Shown here: positions 46,924 through 58,007 of the stretch, one piece after another | Layout: each line of letters opens with the position of its first letter | Position numbering within the stretch: the first letter of the stretch is position 1 | NCBI GenBank assembly: GCA_027924585.1 | Contig: BSBM01000636.1 | Location: 4,976,001-5,040,000 of the forward strand | Reading direction: 5' to 3' | DNA from: Larix kaempferi | Lineage: Eukaryota; Streptophyta; Pinopsida; Pinales; Pinaceae | DNA length: 64,000 nucleotides | Program-made: the position numbers and the translations under genes | The notes under the pieces: model-generated | What the model saw: only the letters and a program-made list of their open reading frames with translations | Databases searched by the model: none | Told to the model about the DNA's origin: nothing

Positions 46924-48408
46924 TTAGGTAAAATCAAATATCCAATGCAACCACCTAAGCATTTTACCAACTTTAAAGTTTTTTGCCTTATCTTTGGTTA
47001 CCATCCAAAGTAAGGACATGCTTATCAAGAAATGAAAATCTGCGTGATAATCCAGAATGGGTGGGTCGGATGGGGAATCATAGGAATGAAAAATGCCAAC
47101 AAACTGCTTCCCAAACTGATAGGTGCTCGCACAGGATTCTTCTATCCAAGCTTGGATAGGAGCAATATATACATGTGCACGATGAGGCGGATCAACCACT
47201 TCAACATAATGTTCCAAAGGGCTCTCATGCTGATAACTTTGTGTAGAAGACCCTAGATGCTCCAAATCATAAGGAACCTCTGCATGCGGAAATGATGGCC
47301 GAGATAGGTCTTCGTTTAACTGTACGCCATCTGATTCTTCATCACTGATACGGACATATGGATCAGGCTGATCACAAATACCAACTGAATGCTCTTCCTT
47401 CATACAAAGATTTCCCAATGCCCCAAGATCCATACTCTCTTCTCTAAAAACCTCATAGATAGGATCTTCAATAAAACCATCAAGAGACTCAATACTCCCT
47501 CCTTCTGACATGTCACCGACGGGATGAGTAAATAAACCTTCAAAATATTATGGTTCATCATTCTCCTCATCAGACATGTCATAGATTGGATCTTCCATGA
47601 ATATCCAAGAATTCTCATGAATAACCTTGTCAGACATAAGGGATTCCTTATCACTTGCATCATGCCCCCTGCTATACTTGTCCTCATCTTGATCACCGTC
47701 ATCTTCTTCGGAAAAAATGTCACAAGGCAGTAAACCTTCCAAACTATCATCATTATACGGAGAACAGGACGGAGTGTCATCACACACATTACAGATTTTA
47801 TCATAAGTTTCGTTATAGGCTCCTGTAATGGTTTCTTCTTGAGGTAGACCTAGGGTACAAGTGTGATCATCATCGTTGAAATAATCATGAAAGCATCCCC
47901 AATATTCAATATCCTCTGTTACGGGGACATGAGGATAATCTTCAACAATGTTTGGACTTTGATAAACTTCTTCTGTAAGATCATTATTAATAGTGGGAGT
48001 CATGGCTTCTCTTAGCTTTTCTAGATAATCCAAACCTCTGGTTAAAACGGTTCTCATATCTTCTTCACCATTATACCAAGTCTTTAAAAATATATTAATG
48101 AAATTTCCAAGGGACGTAATGCATTTATCAAGAAGACCATAATACCACATCCAAGCATCCCTCTTCAGAGTATTAGCAAATGCCCGCATCATAGTATCTT
48201 GATGAAGCATGTTGAGATCAAATTGTACCATTTTAATAAAAGATATGACATGCACAACAGCTGAATCACCATTTCCAAAAAACAGGGGAAGCTCGACATA
48301 CCCCTTCCCTGAGAGACAAGGCTCGTCGTTGGGAAAGCCCGGGATGCCTGAGAAATCTATGGGAGGATATGTACTGGAAATTTCATCTCCGGACTCTTCA
48401 TCATGCAT
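46924..48408 (-). pseudogene. Gag-like ORF with a single in-frame stop, about 494 codons
   Basis: On the minus strand from the ATG at 48408 (MHDEESGDE) one frame runs to 46924, broken only by TAA at 47550-47548. An upstream in-frame ATG at 48438 is less likely, because the paralogue aligns at MHDEE. The N-terminal part (PPIDFSGIPGFPND, LPLFFGNGD, FDLNMLHQD, RDAWMWYYGLLD, FLKTWYNGEED) is the gag-like domain shared with 38843-39544. The middle is long and acidic, with repeated EDPIYD / EDPIYE motifs on both sides of the stop. The C-terminus keeps YIAPIQAWIEESCAST. It is about twice the length of the paralogue, mainly through the acidic insert. No zinc knuckle is visible. Confidence 0.75.
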
Positions 48409-48752
48409 AGTGGCTACTAGTAGTATACCTTGAATCAATCATGCATTTTGTACTGAACAATGAGCTTTAAAGACTTTACTATGTTGCATGGGCTCATCTA
48501 CACACAAACAGTCTCAACAATTTTATAAGAAACAGGGTGTTATCCCTTCAGTGGAGTCGCCAAGTGAGAAGAAAAAATTTGCATTACAAATCTCTCACTA
48601 AAAACTAATTTTTGCTTTTCTTTGTAAATTACAAAATACCAAAGTTAAGTGGAGTCGCCAGATTAAAAATAAAGATCTACTCTAATCATTCATCAAACAA
48701 AGCAAAAACAAAAAGGAGAAAACAAAAGTCGATTAACCAAGGACAAGAGACT

Positions 48753-48770
48753 TGTCCCCGGCAACGGCGC
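48753..48770 (-). other. Primer-binding site, tRNA-Asp type (minus strand)
   Basis: Read on the minus strand, TGGCGCCGTTGCCGGGGA lies within 6 bp of the LTR border at 48777. It shows that the element's 5' side is on the right, so the structure at 48777-49420 occupies the place of the 5' LTR. Confidence 0.85.
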
Positions 48771-48776
48771 CAAAAA

Positions 48777-49420
48777 TGTTGCCGCCTAAAACACACTTGA
48801 TCACGGGTAAGTCTCCCAACCGCTATGTGTGTTCCTGAGGGAAACTATGAGTTAAGAACCCAATGTCACCTCGGTCCTAAACTTACAGGACCACTTGCAC
48901 AACATTGTTACAATTTTTTACTTCGCAAGCATTTTCACATTTGAGCTTAATCTTGTATACACATCTTTGGTTCATTAATTTGTTTATTTACTGTAAGTAA
49001 ATGTCAAATGCGATGTTTGTTAAGTAAATATTCTATTGCTATTGGAAAAGTATTTGATAAATTGATTATTGTGACTCCATAGCCCGAGTAGAGACGACAC
49101 TAGTCTTGTTGTTTAGTTGTTTATTTCTCTCTTGCGATCACCATTGGTTTATTGTAAAAGGTTTGCTTGTCATTAAAATCATTGCATTATTGAACGTTTG
49201 ACTGTCATTTGAAATTTTGATAATTTACAATTCCCAAAAACAAACTATAAAAAGAAAATTAGTAAGTAGGGACAACCCCCCTTGACCTTTAGGAGTTGTG
49301 GTCTAAATGGAGGAGTTTAGGACCGAGGTGACATTGGGTTCTTAACTCATAGTTTCCCTCAAGAACACACATAGCGGTTGGGAGACTTACCCATGATCAA
49401 GTGTGTTTTAGGTGGAAACA
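48777..49420 (-). repeat. Aberrant palindromic 5' LTR with inverted U5
   Basis: 48777-48882 matches the left LTR end 43277-43382 in the same orientation. From about 48883 to 49420 the sequence is the reverse complement of 43277 to about 43837. The two ends (48777-48882 and 49315-49420) are therefore inverted copies of about 106 bp. At the inner junction both parent sequences share TAAAC/AAAC. U3 and the TATA box are absent, so this copy cannot drive its own transcript in the usual way. Confidence 0.8.
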
Positions 49421-49545
49421 CACCCAATTGAATCTTCTAGCCATTCCGTCTCTCATATACCAAAGCATTGTCCATCTTGAGGGTTTTCAAGGCACAAGGG
49501 GGTTTATACAGGCTTATTTTAGGCATATGGCATGTATTAATACTT

Positions 49546-49930
49546 AGCACTACTAAGGTTTTGATTTAAAAAATCCTAAGTTGTGTCTAATTTGTCATAG
49601 AGATGTAAAAAGTGCATTTTTTGTTATGTTTCTCAGTTGAGATTGCACTTTATCATTTTATTGGGGAAATTACTACATTTTTCGTAACGGTCAATTTGTC
49701 GAGGTGGCATAGTGGCACACATGTGGCGGCATTTTGGAGCACTACTAAGGTTTTTATTTTAAAAATCCTAAGTTGTGTCTAATTTGTCATAGAGATGTAA
49801 AAAGAGCACTTTTTGTTATGTTTCTCAGTTGAGATTGCACTTTATCATTTTATTGGGGAGATTACTACATTTTTTGTAAGGGTCAATTTGTCGAGGTGGC
49901 ATAGTGGCACACATGTGGAGGCATTTTGGT
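49546..49930 (+). repeat. 192-bp tandem duplication
   Basis: AGCACTACTAAGG starts at 49546 and again at 49738. The two units stay collinear through AAAAATCCTAAGTTGTGTC, TATCATTTTATTGGGGA and GAGGTGGCATAGTGGCACAC, with a few substitutions. Confidence 0.8.
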
Positions 49931-50337
49931 GTGGTGTGGCACATTGGCACATATCTTGAGGTACCTTAGGACCTTCTAGCACTCGTCTCACCTCAAGAAA
50001 AAATTTCAACCCTCCATTTTTCCTTCTACACATGGATCGACCTCTCTTGGCATGGATTGAGGAAACCACCCATGGTATTTGGCACCTTATTTTATATTCT
50101 CCCTGGTTTTTTCTCACGGTATTGGAGAATACTCATGGTATTAGCATTTTTTATTATTATTTACAAGTCGAGTGTTGAATTTTCCCCACTAAGGCTGAAT
50201 GACTTGGCCTTTGGCATTAATTTTTGTTGTAAAAGGAGCGATCTAGACCATTGATCTAGCACATCCTCATCTTGATATCATCACACATTGTAACTACCTT
50301 CTTGACCACTTCTCTTGAGCAATTCACCCTCTTAGCC

Positions 50338-50344
50338 TATAAAA
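50338..50344 (+). promoter_or_regulatory. TATA box in an unassigned LTR-like region
   Basis: TATAAAA in AGCCTATAAAAAAGAGGC. The downstream CATTGTAAAGG resembles R-region starts of the other LTRs in the window. Confidence 0.4.
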
Positions 50345-50977
50345 AAGAGGCTTGAGCTCATTGTAAAGGGTTGAAAAATATGGGAATGAAAGCATACTCT
50401 GCTGAAGCATTTGCTCTTATGTCTTAAGGCTCTTCTTGTTGGTGCATTGGTTCTTAGCTCTTCTCTTGGTGTCCAATGAAGATATTCACGGGGTTTTAGG
50501 TAAATAATGGTAAATTTTACTTTGAGCTTAGTAAGGTAGAAGATAATTGCTGCAACCTTGTCTTTTATGAATTGATGTTGTTTTAGCTAATTAGATTGCT
50601 GAAACCTCTTTCTATTTATCACAACTTCATTCAGTAGGTATATTTACTAACCTTGTTGCAGTTTCTTGTTTTAGGAAAGATTGCTTTGCCTCTTGAATTT
50701 TATAGGAGCCCTTCAAAGGTTGGAGTAGGAGATCTTTTGTTTTCCTTGGATAGCAAAGGAGAGGGATTGTTTTGTCCTCCACTCTCCCTTGGAGACTACT
50801 CATCTACCATTCGGATTTGCTAATGACTCCATTTCCCAACAAATGTTTCTCTCAAGGCACTAGATCTAGGGTTTAGTAGTTGGTTTATATTTCATTTTCA
50901 AAGTTTCCTCCATATATCAAATTTCTAATCTTTTCTTTGACTTTTTAGGTGCTTGGATTCATATTTTCAAAGAGACT

Positions 50978-53900
50978 TGTTATCACACCATAGTAGCAAG
51001 GCTACTATTCTTGCTTAGAAGATATCTGCACATTCTAGAGCTTAGATTATTCAGATCTTGGCTATGATGACTTTATATTTTGAGATCACTCATGATCAGA
51101 GCAGTGTATTATTCAGACTTATGTTAGACCTTGTGTCAAGGATGAGCCTTGAGAGTTCATATTTGCTGACCGATGTGACCCTTTATTCCATGCAGTTTTA
51201 GTTCAGTGCCTAGAGATGTATTGCAGTAGTGTTTCAGATGATATATGATGATTATTCTTATGATGATGTTGTATGACCTATGGATTTTTGATCATTGACT
51301 GTGGATTATTATCTTGTTGCTTTAGTCATGTTCACAGCATTAGCTTGGTATATGATTAAAGATGTGGCAAAATTTGAAAACTTAAAATGGACTATCTTGA
51401 TGATGAATTATAAAATGGACATTTTACTTGCACATTTAGGTTGTTTGAGAAAACTCACTGGTTTACTACCTTACATAGATATGGTCTTTCTTGACACCAG
51501 TTGTCTGCTAGCTTAGGCTCCACTTTCACTTGACTCCATCTATCCATGAATTTCCTTATTTGGCTTTAACCCTTGACTTGTCTTACTTAACTTTTTGATA
51601 TTGAGGACTTCCCTTTTTACTACCTCTGTGTTTGGATCGCATCCCTATTTCTTTAGAGTCTCGGCTCTAAGTTGGTGACAAAACTTGCCTTTGGTAAGTT
51701 GGATTGTAGGCCTAAATCATTCTGGTCGGTTGTCCCGATGTTTGGCACTGGCACGAACTCCCCCTAGTCACTTGAGATGTTGTTGGCTAAAATTGAAAGC
51801 TCATGTACTACTTATGGAAACTTATGTAAATTCGCCCATGGAAACTAAAAAAACTCTAGAATGTGTTTATCAACACACATGAGTAAAGGGCAAGAGCGAT
51901 GAACTGCTAAAAATACTCCTCGAAGAGTATAAGAAAGATCCAAAAAGCAATGGTTCTTAAATTCTATATCTAAACAATTACTGACCTTATATATATATAA
52001 ACATGCCCTGGATGCAAGCTGCAATTAGTTGTGCTTATCAGCACACCTGAGATCCGAAGGGTTATGTAGGCCAAAAAGGCCATGAGATGAAATCAATGGA
52101 TCCTAATAAAACTGGATCATCTTTTATGAAAGTAGACATGATGCCTAAGTTGAATAAGCACTCTCTAAACAACTTAACCATTTGTGAGGAACAACCCTTC
52201 CCCGTGTTATTTGTCCAGCAAAAAGTTTGTAGCTTCCCCCTTTTCCTAGTCCAAAGTGTCTTTTAGTTGAGTTTAGACAAGTCACCCATTTTCCCAGCCT
52301 TGTTCCTAGCCTTCATCCTTAGCTAGCAGTTAGACCATGTCCAATGGGTGAGTTTGTCATTTAAGCTATTGTGCAAGTAATAATAAATAACAATGGAATA
52401 TGATAAACATGATTAATGCCACTAAATGATGTTATACTTTAAGTTAAGCTGTGAGTACGATTAGAGGAACATGTCTTTAGTCTATTGATATGATTTATCC
52501 TTGGTCATTTCTTGGGATCCGTGATGATATGGGCCATGTATGCTTATTGATGATGATTGATGAGCCCACATACTCTTGATGATGATACTATATGATGGAC
52601 ATATGATTCAGATGGTGATTGATGCAGTTCAACATGTTTTATCATTACTTCAGATCATCAGATTATGCATTGTCCATATATGGTGGACCCTACAGTTGGC
52701 CGATCAAGACAACCCATGGTGTATGGGTACACATTCTTAGTAGATTTGGGTCTTCTGGATCCAATGAGACACTTATCATTCAGTTCCGGTCACTTCTGAC
52801 AGTGATAGATGCAGTTTTCCACTTGTTGACTAGATTTGGGGTTGATTTCCCAGCCTGACCAGCAGGGGCCATGAGAGTCCAGTTCACCTAGGGTGCTGTA
52901 TGAGTAGGAGGTGGTCCAGCCACTTGATATTACCATTTTACCCCCCTTCTGGAGAGCCTGGTGGGCTCAGTTTGACAGCGCAGGTGCCCTCGGAGGCAGT
53001 TTCAGCACTTTCATAGTTACCGAGGTAGGTTAAAAATGGAATAAAAGGGTCACTGAGGAATTCGATTTGGGCAATTGAGGAAAGTTTTTGGCACTTGGTC
53101 TTCACAGAGGTCTTCCAGGGTGAACCCCCCATCTTCCAGCCAGTTTTCATCAGTCAGTGGAGTCCACAGAGGCCAGAGGAGGCCTTTTCATTGCATGTCT
53201 CTCACAAATTTTGAGGACAGATTCGATCATTTGTATTAATTTGGACATATTATTGTTCCATGGGGATGAGCTAGCAAGGATTGATGCCTCCTAGCCCCAC
53301 CATGAGTTTTATATGTCATGTCCTAGTCATATGAGGTGGGCCCTTGTACTTTTTCTCCCTCTAGAGGATGATGTCACCCTCCATGAGTCTCTTTTAGCTA
53401 TGACGTCATCACTATTTTGAGTGATCCATGTGTTATGTTGTTATGATTCATCTTAGCCATTGATTATGTATTGAGATCTTTTAATCTCAACCACTCATTT
53501 CAAAAAGTGGTTTTGAGATCTAGGGTTTTGGTCTTTATTATCTTATATAAGGAGGAGACCCCCTCATTGTAAAAATCATCTAGAGAATTTGGCTCTTGGC
53601 TCTTGGAATAAAATTCTATCTTTTGGAGTACATGCTTGGATCTTGGAGTGGATGTTGGTTGCTTTGATTGTAAATGCTTTTGTCCATTGCACTGGAGGAT
53701 CTCTTGTAGCTATCTTGCATATTTTGCCATACTTTTTTTTACAGGTTGAGAGGACGTTTTGGAGGAGTGGGAATTCGTGGGGAGGCCTACCCTTCAAGCT
53801 TCAAGAGGACGTTTTGGTTAACAGGGAGTGGTTTTGTCTTTGTACCAACTATTCTTTGCTTATCTATTTCTTGCTTGTATCTACCCTCAACATGTTAAAC

Positions 53901-55519
53901 TGATTAATGCTTTGCTCCTTGGTTTTGATAGGTTAGAGGGACACACGTGTGGCTTGGAGGAGGACGATTTGGCAAGAGGGCTTCAAAATTCTTCATTTGA
54001 TCTTTGGCAAGAGTAATCCTCATCTCAACTAGCATTCATCTCTTCATCCAGGTATGCTCCAAAGGTATGCTCTTCTTCTTCCTTGGCTTATCCATGAATT
54101 CTAGATCATAAAAACCCTCATTGATTAAAACCCTCATTTTTCACTTTTTCTTAGATCTACAAAGATCTAGCTTGACTTTGGGTATAATAAAAGGAACCCA
54201 CCTCTATAGTATCCACGGCAATTCAGATCTATAGTTTGGTGGCATTTGGACTTGATTTGGCCCTTCCCCCAAGGCACTTAGCCTTCCTTGAGTGAGGTCG
54301 CCCTCCTTGGGTAGGTGAGTTAAGCTAGTTCTAGCACATGGGTAGGTGAGATCCCACTTGATTCATGATCCTCACACTTGATAACCTACCTCTAGTGCAT
54401 CACTTCATTGATTTTCACCTTGTGGGCCCCATTCCTCATTTTGAGGGTTGTACCCCACTTGGGTCAATTTGGTGATGCATTTTCAATCTCAGATCTATGG
54501 AGATCTAGCCATTGGATGCCTTTAATCTTCAAAACCCACTTGGATAATTGACTTAACTACCCCGATCTAAAGTTTGGTGGCTTTTGACTTGATTTGACAC
54601 ACTTTCCTATGCATTTAGCCCTCCTTCGGTAAAGTCGCACTTCTTGGGGGTTTGAGTTGTCCTACTTCAAGGATTTGGGTGGTTGAGATCCCACTTGTTT
54701 TGAAAAGAGAATACCTTGAAACCTACATCTAGTGTCTCACTTTGTGGATCTTTTCCTTGGGGGTATCATTCCTCAATTTGAGGGTTGCTGTCCACTTGGG
54801 TCACTTAGTGAAACATTAGATCTAGTAAGATCTAACCATCACATTTACTTGATCTTGAGTAGCACCCTTAATTTGCATCTTAAGTGTCCCGATCTACATT
54901 TTGGCATCTTTTTGGCTCCATTTACCCATCCATCTTAATGCACTATTCCACCTAAGGCAAATCGCACTTCTTGGGATTAGTGTTATGTGCTAGATCCCAT
55001 ATGTGGGTATCCCCAATTTCATCTTAGATCCATTGATCTACTCTTTGCATACCCCTTGGTACTATTTGGACCCTTACATTCACCTTGTGGGTCCCATTTG
55101 GACCATTTCCATATCCCAAGGAAGTGGGCCCCACTTGTGTATTTCATGGTACTAGATCTTGTCATTTGATCTCATTATGTGGCCTAAATCATTAATAGGT
55201 TGAAACACTAGTCATCCATTAAGCCTCTTTCAACCATACTTTAACTTCTAGGTCAACCTAACCTTGCATTGGTTTCCATGAGTCATCTTTCACACTTCCC
55301 TAGAAACCTTTGTTTTGGTCCAATCACCTTTGATTGGTTATAGGGTCCCCCCCTTGGTCTTGATTCATCTTGATCTAAAGTGAAGAGTGCCTTGGTTGAC
55401 GTGACTCCTAGCTTGCATTGGGAACCGTGGCATCTCTTGGGTCACCTCTTTAGTTGTCCATCTCCTCTACCATCCCGGATGGGATACCATTAAGGACAAC
55501 TACAAGTTGTGTGATAACA
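50978..55519 (+). mobile_element. Giant solo LTR, recombinant A/B, 4542 bp, TSD AGACT
   Basis: It starts TGTTATCACACCATAGTAGC and ends GTGTGATAACA. The TSD AGACT is at 50973-50977 and 55520-55524. The U3 to just past the TATA box (53544-53550, 2566 bp in) is subfamily A, including a TGACGTCA at 53401-53408. From about 53560 the leader is type B (TCATTGTAAAAATCATCTAGAG, then the splice-like segment 53932-54051). The last 1.3 kb is closest to the copy ending at 6479 (CTCTATAGTATCCACGGCAA). The switch at the U3/R border suggests recombination during reverse transcription between two family members. Confidence 0.88.
53544..53550 (+). promoter_or_regulatory. TATA box of LTR 50978-55519
   Basis: TATATAA followed by GGAGGAGACCCCC. 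It is the last clearly subfamily-A stretch before the sequence changes to type B. Confidence 0.6.
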
Positions 55520-57080
55520 AGACTACTAGGGTATTCGCTCCCTCCTTGGATAATTAATTCCTAAATCTCACATACTAAGGATCATAATCTCATACACCAT
55601 AATAACTAAGCAAAACTCATCATATCTAATAATCATTTGTGGTGCATTTTTAGTCTCTTTTGCTTAATAGCTCAAGTAATAACTAATAGGTTACTAAATC
55701 TTGTATATTCGATTCTCCTATTAGTTTTATTTGCTGTTGTAATCACTAATCACTGAATTTCATATCTGAATTTCAGATCTGCAACCTACAGAAAACTCCT
55801 ACTAATTAGCTTTTGAAATTCATACTGGATCTAGGTCTTAATACTTTGGATTGATACTTAGGTTGATGTTTACTATTGCTAGTTATCTTGCAAGCTGATT
55901 TATTTTCTGAGTTTTATCATTTGATTAACTTAGTGTTTGTAGTTACATTTCATATCCTATAAGTTAATCTAATAATCTAGAATTTCATTGTTTTGCCCTC
56001 ACATTGACTGTTCGCTCTAGTTGGTAAATGATAACAATGGTTGATGCCTAAATTATGATGACGCTATGGTTATTTCAAGTCACATGTGTTTAACTTTCAA
56101 CTCTTGATGATATCTCGTCAATTTGTGAATGCCTCATTTGATCCATAAGAATAAATACAATTTAATGTGATATCATAGCTTGGTGGAAATTTGTACTTCT
56201 CATTTTTCTAAGTATTATGAGTTGTATTCACATGTATATGCATGCTATAAGTCTCAAACTAATACTAGTGATGATTAGTCTCACTAAGCAATTCGCTCTT
56301 TGTCAATTGTCATAAGTTCATATGTGGATGCCTCCTAATGGTGATGATGTCTTGATTAATCTTATCTTGCTCAAGTTGTGAATGTTGTGAATGATTCTCA
56401 TTAATCCATCTGCTATAATTCTTGGGTAACTTCTGATGATACATTGCCTTGATAAAGTAATTTGCACTTGCTTAATATTATGAGTTGATTCTCACATGTG
56501 AATGCAAAAGATCTCAATTACTTCTTGAGATATAGTAGCTCATTTATCAATTCACACATTTGCTTCTCTTGGCATTATGAGTTGTTACATAATTTGCACA
56601 TGTAGATGATAAATGGTTCATTGATGATAGTTTAATTCTTTGCCTATTGTCATATCTTGTTCATGATACAAATGCCCTATGCTTATATGACATGTTGGTT
56701 ATAACTTTCAAACAATCAACTTTCATCTTTCATCTTGCTCATGTATCAAACTTTACATGGTCATTTACTTCACCATTGAATCATTAGCTTGGAGTGTGTC
56801 TTAAACATAATCATATATCTTAAGCTAGGCACCTCTTTCCAAAATCAAGGGATAGATTAGTATCCTAGGTTAGCTACATCATGTATAGTTGTCCTTAGAG
56901 AAATTTTGGCTAGGGTCTCTCTCTCGGTTAGTCTAGGCTTGTTCACTGTTAAGTCTATGGTACCTAAAAGAGGAGTTTCCTCCATTAGTGATACGTTGGG
57001 GGGAATGTTCATAGTTGTGCTGGGTTAGTGGCTGATTCCTAGCCAATCAATTGACCGCCTGGTTGTGCATAAATAGTCTC
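55520..57080. other. Unassigned AT-rich flank with degenerate motif repeats
   Basis: No protein is recognised. A motif like TATTATGAGTTG followed by CACATGT recurs at about 56205, 56475 and 56570, with a weaker form near 56308, suggesting old degenerate repeats. It may be leader sequence of the LTR-like region before 50978. Confidence 0.35.
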
Positions 57081-57089
57081 CTTGTTTTT

Positions 57090-57800
57090 TATTTTCCTTT
57101 GACTATGAGCTAAGATGGATTTATCCTAGAGACTAAGTTGTATAAACTAGAGGTTGGAATGCCTAGGCCTTTTTGGAGACAAATGAATAGGTGTTTTGGC
57201 TAGCCACTTCAACAGTATGAATTTTGTCATTTGTATAATGTACTTCATAAAAGGTATCTTTTATCCTTGGTCCTTAATGGTCAATGGATATCCAAGGATT
57301 CAAATGATAGATTAATTCGTTGTTTGTACAATGTTTGGTCATATAAACTTTATTATAAGTTGAGATTTTTTGCATGGTTGGTGATATATCAAAATCTTCC
57401 ATCCAAGGCAAGGCTAGCCAAAAGTGGGATTTCTAATGGACTCTATCCCATTTGTCAATGATTCGATACAATGAACCACATCATTTGGGAGTATCAGTAT
57501 GCCAAGTATTGTTATAGGTTTCTTGAGGATCAATGCTTAAGGGTGATTCAGGGTAGTGTTCGTCAGTGATCTATTGTATTTGGTGATTAGTGAATTGAAT
57601 TTCACCTTGTAGTTTTAGGGCTTTGGTATTGTTTTAGGATCATAGTTTTTGCACATGAGGTTATCTCACTGTCTTTATTTTGTTCTAAGTGGCAGGATGA
57701 AGTTCACCATCAACTTTTAGCCAATGGAGCTCTATCAAATTCTAGCCAAAGGAGCTCTATTGATAAAATATGCTTGCTCTTTAGACCCGACAGAGTGTTT
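57090..57800 (+). pseudogene. LINE fragment with zf-RVT domain
   Basis: Frame 57231-57461 reads WSYKLYYKLRFFAWLV, LPSKARLAKSGI and YPICQ, then past a stop codon MNHIIWEYQYAKYC. This is the pattern of the zinc-binding domain found after the reverse transcriptase of plant non-LTR retrotransposons (CxxC, then HxxxxxC with the C replaced here by Y). The following sequence keeps LGLWYCFRIIVFAHE in the next part before more stops. The RT core upstream is missing or unrecognisable. It is a short, dead copy. Confidence 0.65.
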
Positions 57801-57925
57801 TGAATTTTTTTAGTTCTTGTTGCTATGAGGAAGAGGATATCGTCTCATCAATATATACCTTTCCATCCTTTTTTTACAACTTTTTGTATTATAAGATTTT
57901 GTAAATATTTTATGTAAATATAAAT

Positions 57926-58007
57926 CATGAGGCTAGGGGTGGGAAGAGATAATAGAGAGAACTTAAATAAGTTCTCTCTATTATCTTTCCCTACCCTCAC
58001 CCTCATG
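57926..58007. repeat. 82-bp foldback hairpin
   Basis: CATGAGG and GGGTGGGAAGAGATAATAG on the left pair with CTATTATCTTTCCC and CCTCATG on the right, with arms of about 38 bp and a small loop at ACTTAAATAAGT. It could be a small foldback element or an element end. No clear TSD is seen. Confidence 0.65.

Larger units (their letters stand above)
43277..49420 (-). mobile_element. Gag-only LTR element on minus strand with aberrant 5' end, TSD CACCC
   Basis: CACCC at 43272-43276 is repeated at 49421-49425. In element orientation the order is: aberrant 5' LTR (49420-48777), primer-binding site (48770-48753), gag ORF with one stop (48408-46924), pre-LTR motif (46669-46652) and 3' LTR (46650-43277, 3374 bp). 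The 5' LTR is not a copy of the 3' LTR. It holds only the last 106 bp of U5 next to the primer site, joined to an inverted copy of the last 540-560 bp of the LTR. Both outer termini are therefore U5 ends. No pol genes are visible. Confidence 0.82.
49421..50977. other. Unassigned LTR-like flank
   Basis: It starts with the TSD copy CACCC. It holds a 192-bp tandem duplication (49546-49930) and a TATA box (TATAAAA, 50338-50344) followed by GAGGCTTGAGCTCATTGTAAAG, the same style of U3/R border as the identified LTRs. It is probably part of another LTR family that was later hit by the giant LTR at 50978. No coding region is seen. Confidence 0.45.

Noticed and set aside
48209-48433. Plus-strand frame opposite the minus-strand gag ORF
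   Set aside because: Shadow of the gag frame on the other strand with no independent support.
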